In this document: piece after piece, positions 61,225-64,000 of the stretch
Layout: each line of letters begins with the position of its first letter
Position numbering within the stretch: position 1 is the stretch's first letter
Assembly: GCA_017409465.1 (NCBI GenBank)
Contig: JAFQSQ010000009.1
Span: forward strand, 1-64,000
From: Akkermansia sp.
GTDB lineage: Bacteria; Verrucomicrobiota; Verrucomicrobiia; Verrucomicrobiales; Akkermansiaceae
Direction of reading: 5' to 3'
Length of the DNA: 64,000 nt
Translations under genes and position numbers: made by a program
The notes under the pieces: model-generated
Databases searched by the model: none
What the model was told of the DNA's origin: nothing
What the model saw: the letters and a program-made list of their open reading frames with translations, nothing else

Positions 61225-63327
61225 GTGAAGCAGACCTTTCTCTCCCCTAGCTCCAATTATTTTGACCACAACGCTATTGTTTCGTACATCTGGGGTATTG
61301 CCAATGATGTGCTCCGTGACCGTTTTGTGCGCGGTAAATACCGCGATGTGATTTTGCCTATGACGGTGCTGCGCCGACTGGATGCTGTACTGGAACCGAC
61401 CAAGGCCGCAGTGCTGGCTATGGCTCAGAGCGAAGCCGGAAAGAAACTCACCGGAGATACGCTTAAAAAACTGCTGTGCAGCGTGTCGGGATGCGGCTAT
61501 TATAACACGTCTCCCTATACCATGGCGGATTTAACGCGAGCATCTACGCTGGAGCAGCTGGAGGCTAATTTCATGGAGTATCTTCGCGGTTTCTCCGCCG
61601 ATGTACAGGAGATTCTGACCCGTTTTGACTTCTACAACGTGACCTTCCCCAAGCTGATGGATGTGCGCGGCGTGAATGACGACAACGGCACGCCCCGCGC
61701 GGAAATCCTGACCGCGCTGCTCGGTAAGTACCTTTCCCCTACGCTGAATCTCAGCCCGTACCCCAAGAAGGATGGCAAAGGTAATGAAATCCCCGGGCTG
61801 GATAATCATGCCATGGGTACGGTGTTCGAGGAGCTGCTGCGCCGCTTCAATGAAGAAAACAATGAGGAGGCGGGTGAGCACTTCACGCCCCGCGATATTG
61901 TCACCCTCATGGCCGATATTATTTTCGAGCCCATTGCCGAGGAACTCAAACATGGCACCTATTCGCTCTACGACGGAGCTTGCGGTTCAGGCGGCATGCT
62001 GACTGTGGGTGAAGACCGTCTCAAGCTGTTGGCTAAGGAGAGAAATCTGCGCATCAATCTCCAGCTCTTCGGGCAGGAAATCAACCCGGAAACATACGCC
62101 ATCGCCAAGGCGGACGCTCTTATCAAAGGCCGTGCCGACAACGAGTTCCACATCTCCTGTGCTTCTACGCTGTCGGCTGATTCCTGCTACGGCAAATCAT
62201 TCAACTTCATGATGAGTAACCCGCCCTATGGTAAGAGCTGGGGAACAGAGGTGAAGAACATGACTGCGAATGGCACCGCCAACAAAAAGGAAATCACCGA
62301 TGACCGCTTTGTGAAACCCGGTTATGCTGATGACCCGGACTATGCCATGCTGCCAGATACGGGGGATGGGCAGATGCTCTTCCTGCTCAATATGGTGAAC
62401 AAGATGAAGACCGATGAACTCGGCTCCCGTATTGCCACCGTTCACAACGGCTCCAGCCTATTCACCGGAAATGCCGGACAGGGAGAAAGCAATGCTCGCC
62501 GCTACCTGCTGGAGAATGACCTCGTGGAGGCCATCATTCAGCTGCCGGAAAAGATTTTCTACAATACGGGTATCGCTACCTACATCTGGCTGCTGACCAA
62601 CCGTAAGAAAGAAGCTATGCGCGGCAAGGTGCAGCTCATCGATGCCTCCAAGTGGAGCCGCCCCCTGCGTAAGAACCTCGGTGAGCGTAACTGCGAGATG
62701 GCTCCGGAAGACCGTGCCCGCGTGCTCGACCTTATCCTTAATCCCCGCAATACGGAGAACTCCATTGTGCTGAGCAATGAGGAGCTGGGCTATCGCAGCA
62801 TTATCGTGGAGCGTCCGCTTCGTCTCTCCGCTGAGATTTCCGCTGAGCGTCTGGCTCAGCTCAAAGACCAGCTCCCGGAGAAACAAAGGGATGCCATCAT
62901 GTCCGCCCTGTCAGCTCTGCCCGAGGGGACAATGTCATGGGTTGCGCTGGAGAAATCGCTTAAGGGCATCAAACTCACCAAGAAGATATCTGATGAGCTG
63001 CGCAAGGCTCTTGGCGTTAAATCTGCCGATGCTCCTGTGATGGGAACGGATAAATCCGGTTATCCCATCGCCGATGCTGAGCTCCGCGAAACCGAACAGA
63101 TTTCCCTCACCGAATCCGTGACGGACTTCATGGAGCGAGAAGTGTTGCCCTACGCCCCGGATTCCTTTGTGCCGGAGCCGGACGGTAAAATCGGCTACGA
63201 AATTTCGTTTAACCGCTATTTCTATAAACCCGCTCCGCTACGCTCCATTGCTGATATTATAGCCGATATTCGCGCTCTGGATGCAGGTAGTGATGCTATC
63301 CTGAACTCTATCATTGGGGAGAAGTAA
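61225..63327 (+). CDS. hsdM: Type I restriction-modification methyltransferase subunit
   Basis: The 700-residue protein is a typical HsdM N6-adenine methyltransferase: an N-terminal helical domain (SYIWGIANDVLRDRFVRGKY), the AdoMet loop YDGACGSGGMLTVG near residue 250, and catalytic NPPYGKSW near 332. The GTG at 61225 (MKQTFLSPSSNYFDH) is favoured, since an ATG at 61120 lies inside the putative invertible segment and adds unconserved residues. The hsdS start overlaps its stop (TAATG). HsdM with HsdS methylates; restriction would require HsdR, which is not in the window. Confidence 0.94.
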   Translation: MKQTFLSPSSNYFDHNAIVSYIWGIANDVLRDRFVRGKYRDVILPMTVLRRLDAVLEPTKAAVLAMAQSEAGKKLTGDTLKKLLCSVSGCGYYNTSPYTMADLTRASTLEQLEANFMEYLRGFSADVQEILTRFDFYNVTFPKLMDVRGVNDDNGTPRAEILTALLGKYLSPTLNLSPYPKKDGKGNEIPGLDNHAMGTVFEELLRRFNEENNEEAGEHFTPRDIVTLMADIIFEPIAEELKHGTYSLYDGACGSGGMLTVGEDRLKLLAKERNLRINLQLFGQEINPETYAIAKADALIKGRADNEFHISCASTLSADSCYGKSFNFMMSNPPYGKSWGTEVKNMTANGTANKKEITDDRFVKPGYADDPDYAMLPDTGDGQMLFLLNMVNKMKTDELGSRIATVHNGSSLFTGNAGQGESNARRYLLENDLVEAIIQLPEKIFYNTGIATYIWLLTNRKKEAMRGKVQLIDASKWSRPLRKNLGERNCEMAPEDRARVLDLILNPRNTENSIVLSNEELGYRSIIVERPLRLSAEISAERLAQLKDQLPEKQRDAIMSALSALPEGTMSWVALEKSLKGIKLTKKISDELRKALGVKSADAPVMGTDKSGYPIADAELRETEQISLTESVTDFMEREVLPYAPDSFVPEPDGKIGYEISFNRYFYKPAPLRSIADIIADIRALDAGSDAILNSIIGEK

Positions 63328-64000
63328 TGGGTATGAAAGCTTATCCTACATATAAAGATAGTGGAGTACAGTGGCTAGCAGAGGTGCCCTCTAGCTGGAA
63401 TGTCTTTCCGGCCAAGCAAGTGTTCGCCGATAGCAAAGAGCGTAGAAGGACGGATGATACGTTTCTGACTGCCAGTCAGAAATACGGAGTCATTTCCCAG
63501 CAGCGATACATGCAACTAATCGGAGGAAGAATAGTACAGGCATCTCAAGATTTTGATAAATGGAAGCATGTGGAACCTGATGACTTTGTAATCAGCTTAC
63601 GAAGTTTTCAAGGAGGATTAGAAATGTGTGCAGAGCGAGGATGTGTAACATGGCACTATGTTGTTCTGAAGCCAAAGATGGAAATTATTCCATTATATTT
63701 TAAATGGCTTTTCAAATCGTTCTCGTATATAAAATCGCTACAATCTACGTGTAATTTTATACGAGATGGTCAGGATTTAAGGTATTCTAATTTTGTTCAG
63801 GTACCAATTCCTTTCCCCCCTCTTACTGAGCAGAAAACCATCGCTTCTTTCCTCGATAAGAAATGTGCTGAGATAGAAAAGCTGATTAGTCGCAGACAAT
63901 CCATTATCGAGCGACTGCGGGAACTCAAGCAATCCATCATCGCTGAGGCCGTTACCAAGGGGCTCAATCCGGATGTTCCGTTGAAGGAAAGTTCCTCTGA
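63327..64000 (+). CDS. hsdS: Type I restriction-modification specificity subunit, cut by right edge
   Basis: About 224 residues are visible. The N-terminus (MGMKAYPTYKDSGVQWLAEV then PSSW) is typical of HsdS. Target recognition domain 1 follows (about 20-165), then the boundary motif PIPFPPLTEQKTIASFLDKK and the first conserved helix (SRRQSIIERLRELKQSIIAE) that spaces the two recognition domains. The second domain is beyond the window. HsdS determines the DNA sequence methylated. The ATG overlaps the hsdM stop. Confidence 0.93.
   Translation, partial: MGMKAYPTYKDSGVQWLAEVPSSWNVFPAKQVFADSKERRRTDDTFLTASQKYGVISQQRYMQLIGGRIVQASQDFDKWKHVEPDDFVISLRSFQGGLEMCAERGCVTWHYVVLKPKMEIIPLYFKWLFKSFSYIKSLQSTCNFIRDGQDLRYSNFVQVPIPFPPLTEQKTIASFLDKKCAEIEKLISRRQSIIERLRELKQSIIAEAVTKGLNPDVPLKESSS

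Noticed and set aside
1..64000. CRISPR arrays, tRNA or rRNA genes, insertion sequences
   Set aside because: No regularly spaced repeats, no cloverleaf-like conserved tRNA segments, no rRNA core sequences and no transposase-like proteins were seen on reading both strands.

Overview
The window reads as a stretch of a Gram-negative chromosome from the Verrucomicrobiota, most likely an Akkermansia-like member of the Akkermansiaceae. The reasons are a PEP-CTERM surface protein ending in VPEP...YRRRR, a fused MFS-acyltransferase, system II cytochrome c maturation genes, a eukaryotic-type UDP-glucose pyrophosphorylase, a high-GC coding style and very few Shine-Dalgarno sequences. The taxon is an inference. 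No rRNA, tRNA, CRISPR array or insertion sequence was found.

Layout. 1-4.3 kb: envelope sugar genes (a membrane protein cut by the left edge, a GT2 glycosyltransferase, hldE and gmhA for ADP-heptose). 4.5-10.2 kb: an Aas-like acyl ligase with ispH, a type II pseudopilin, metX and a zinc-independent rpmJ. 10.4-18 kb: an O-antigen-ligase-like protein, a Pro/Ala-rich membrane protein, thioredoxin, uvrC, a sugar isomerase-like protein and an AI-2E family permease. 18-28.3 kb: secA, an argA-like gene, lipoproteins, a His-rich secreted peptide, a PEP-CTERM protein and RNase R. 28.4-37 kb: dsbD, a membrane protein, a DEAD-box helicase, an LpxR-like outer-membrane protein and the ResB/CcsA pair. 37-41.8 kb: a cobalamin-riboswitch operon with a TonB-dependent receptor, a substrate-binding protein and TonB. 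42-43.5 kb: hipBA. 43.8-58 kb: tatD, a peptide transporter, a PpiD-like chaperone with an EF-hand, an MFS-PlsC fusion, mutS, UDP-glucose pyrophosphorylase, an RF-1-domain protein and small secreted proteins. 58-64 kb: an accessory region made of a gene-free AT-rich stretch, a tyrosine recombinase and a type I restriction-modification locus (hsdM, partial hsdS).

The most interesting system is at 61.0-61.2 kb. A perfect 18-bp inverted repeat flanks 138 bp between a tyrosine recombinase gene and hsdM. The -35 box of the best hsdM promoter lies at the inner edge of the right repeat, the repeat forms the 17-bp spacer, and the -10 box lies outside. Inversion would replace TTGACC by TTCTAC, so this looks like a phase-variable switch for the methyltransferase operon.

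Three other points stand out. Many genes (uvrC, tatD, dsbD, hipB, the LpxR-like gene, a lipoprotein gene and the AI-2E permease gene) have a sigma70-like promoter whose -10 box ends exactly six bases before the start codon, which indicates widespread leaderless transcription. Two distant genes look like complementary halves of a duplicated LplT-Aas system, one with a decayed acyltransferase domain and the other with a decayed ligase domain. A cobalamin riboswitch controls a receptor operon that includes a family-5 binding protein with no permease.
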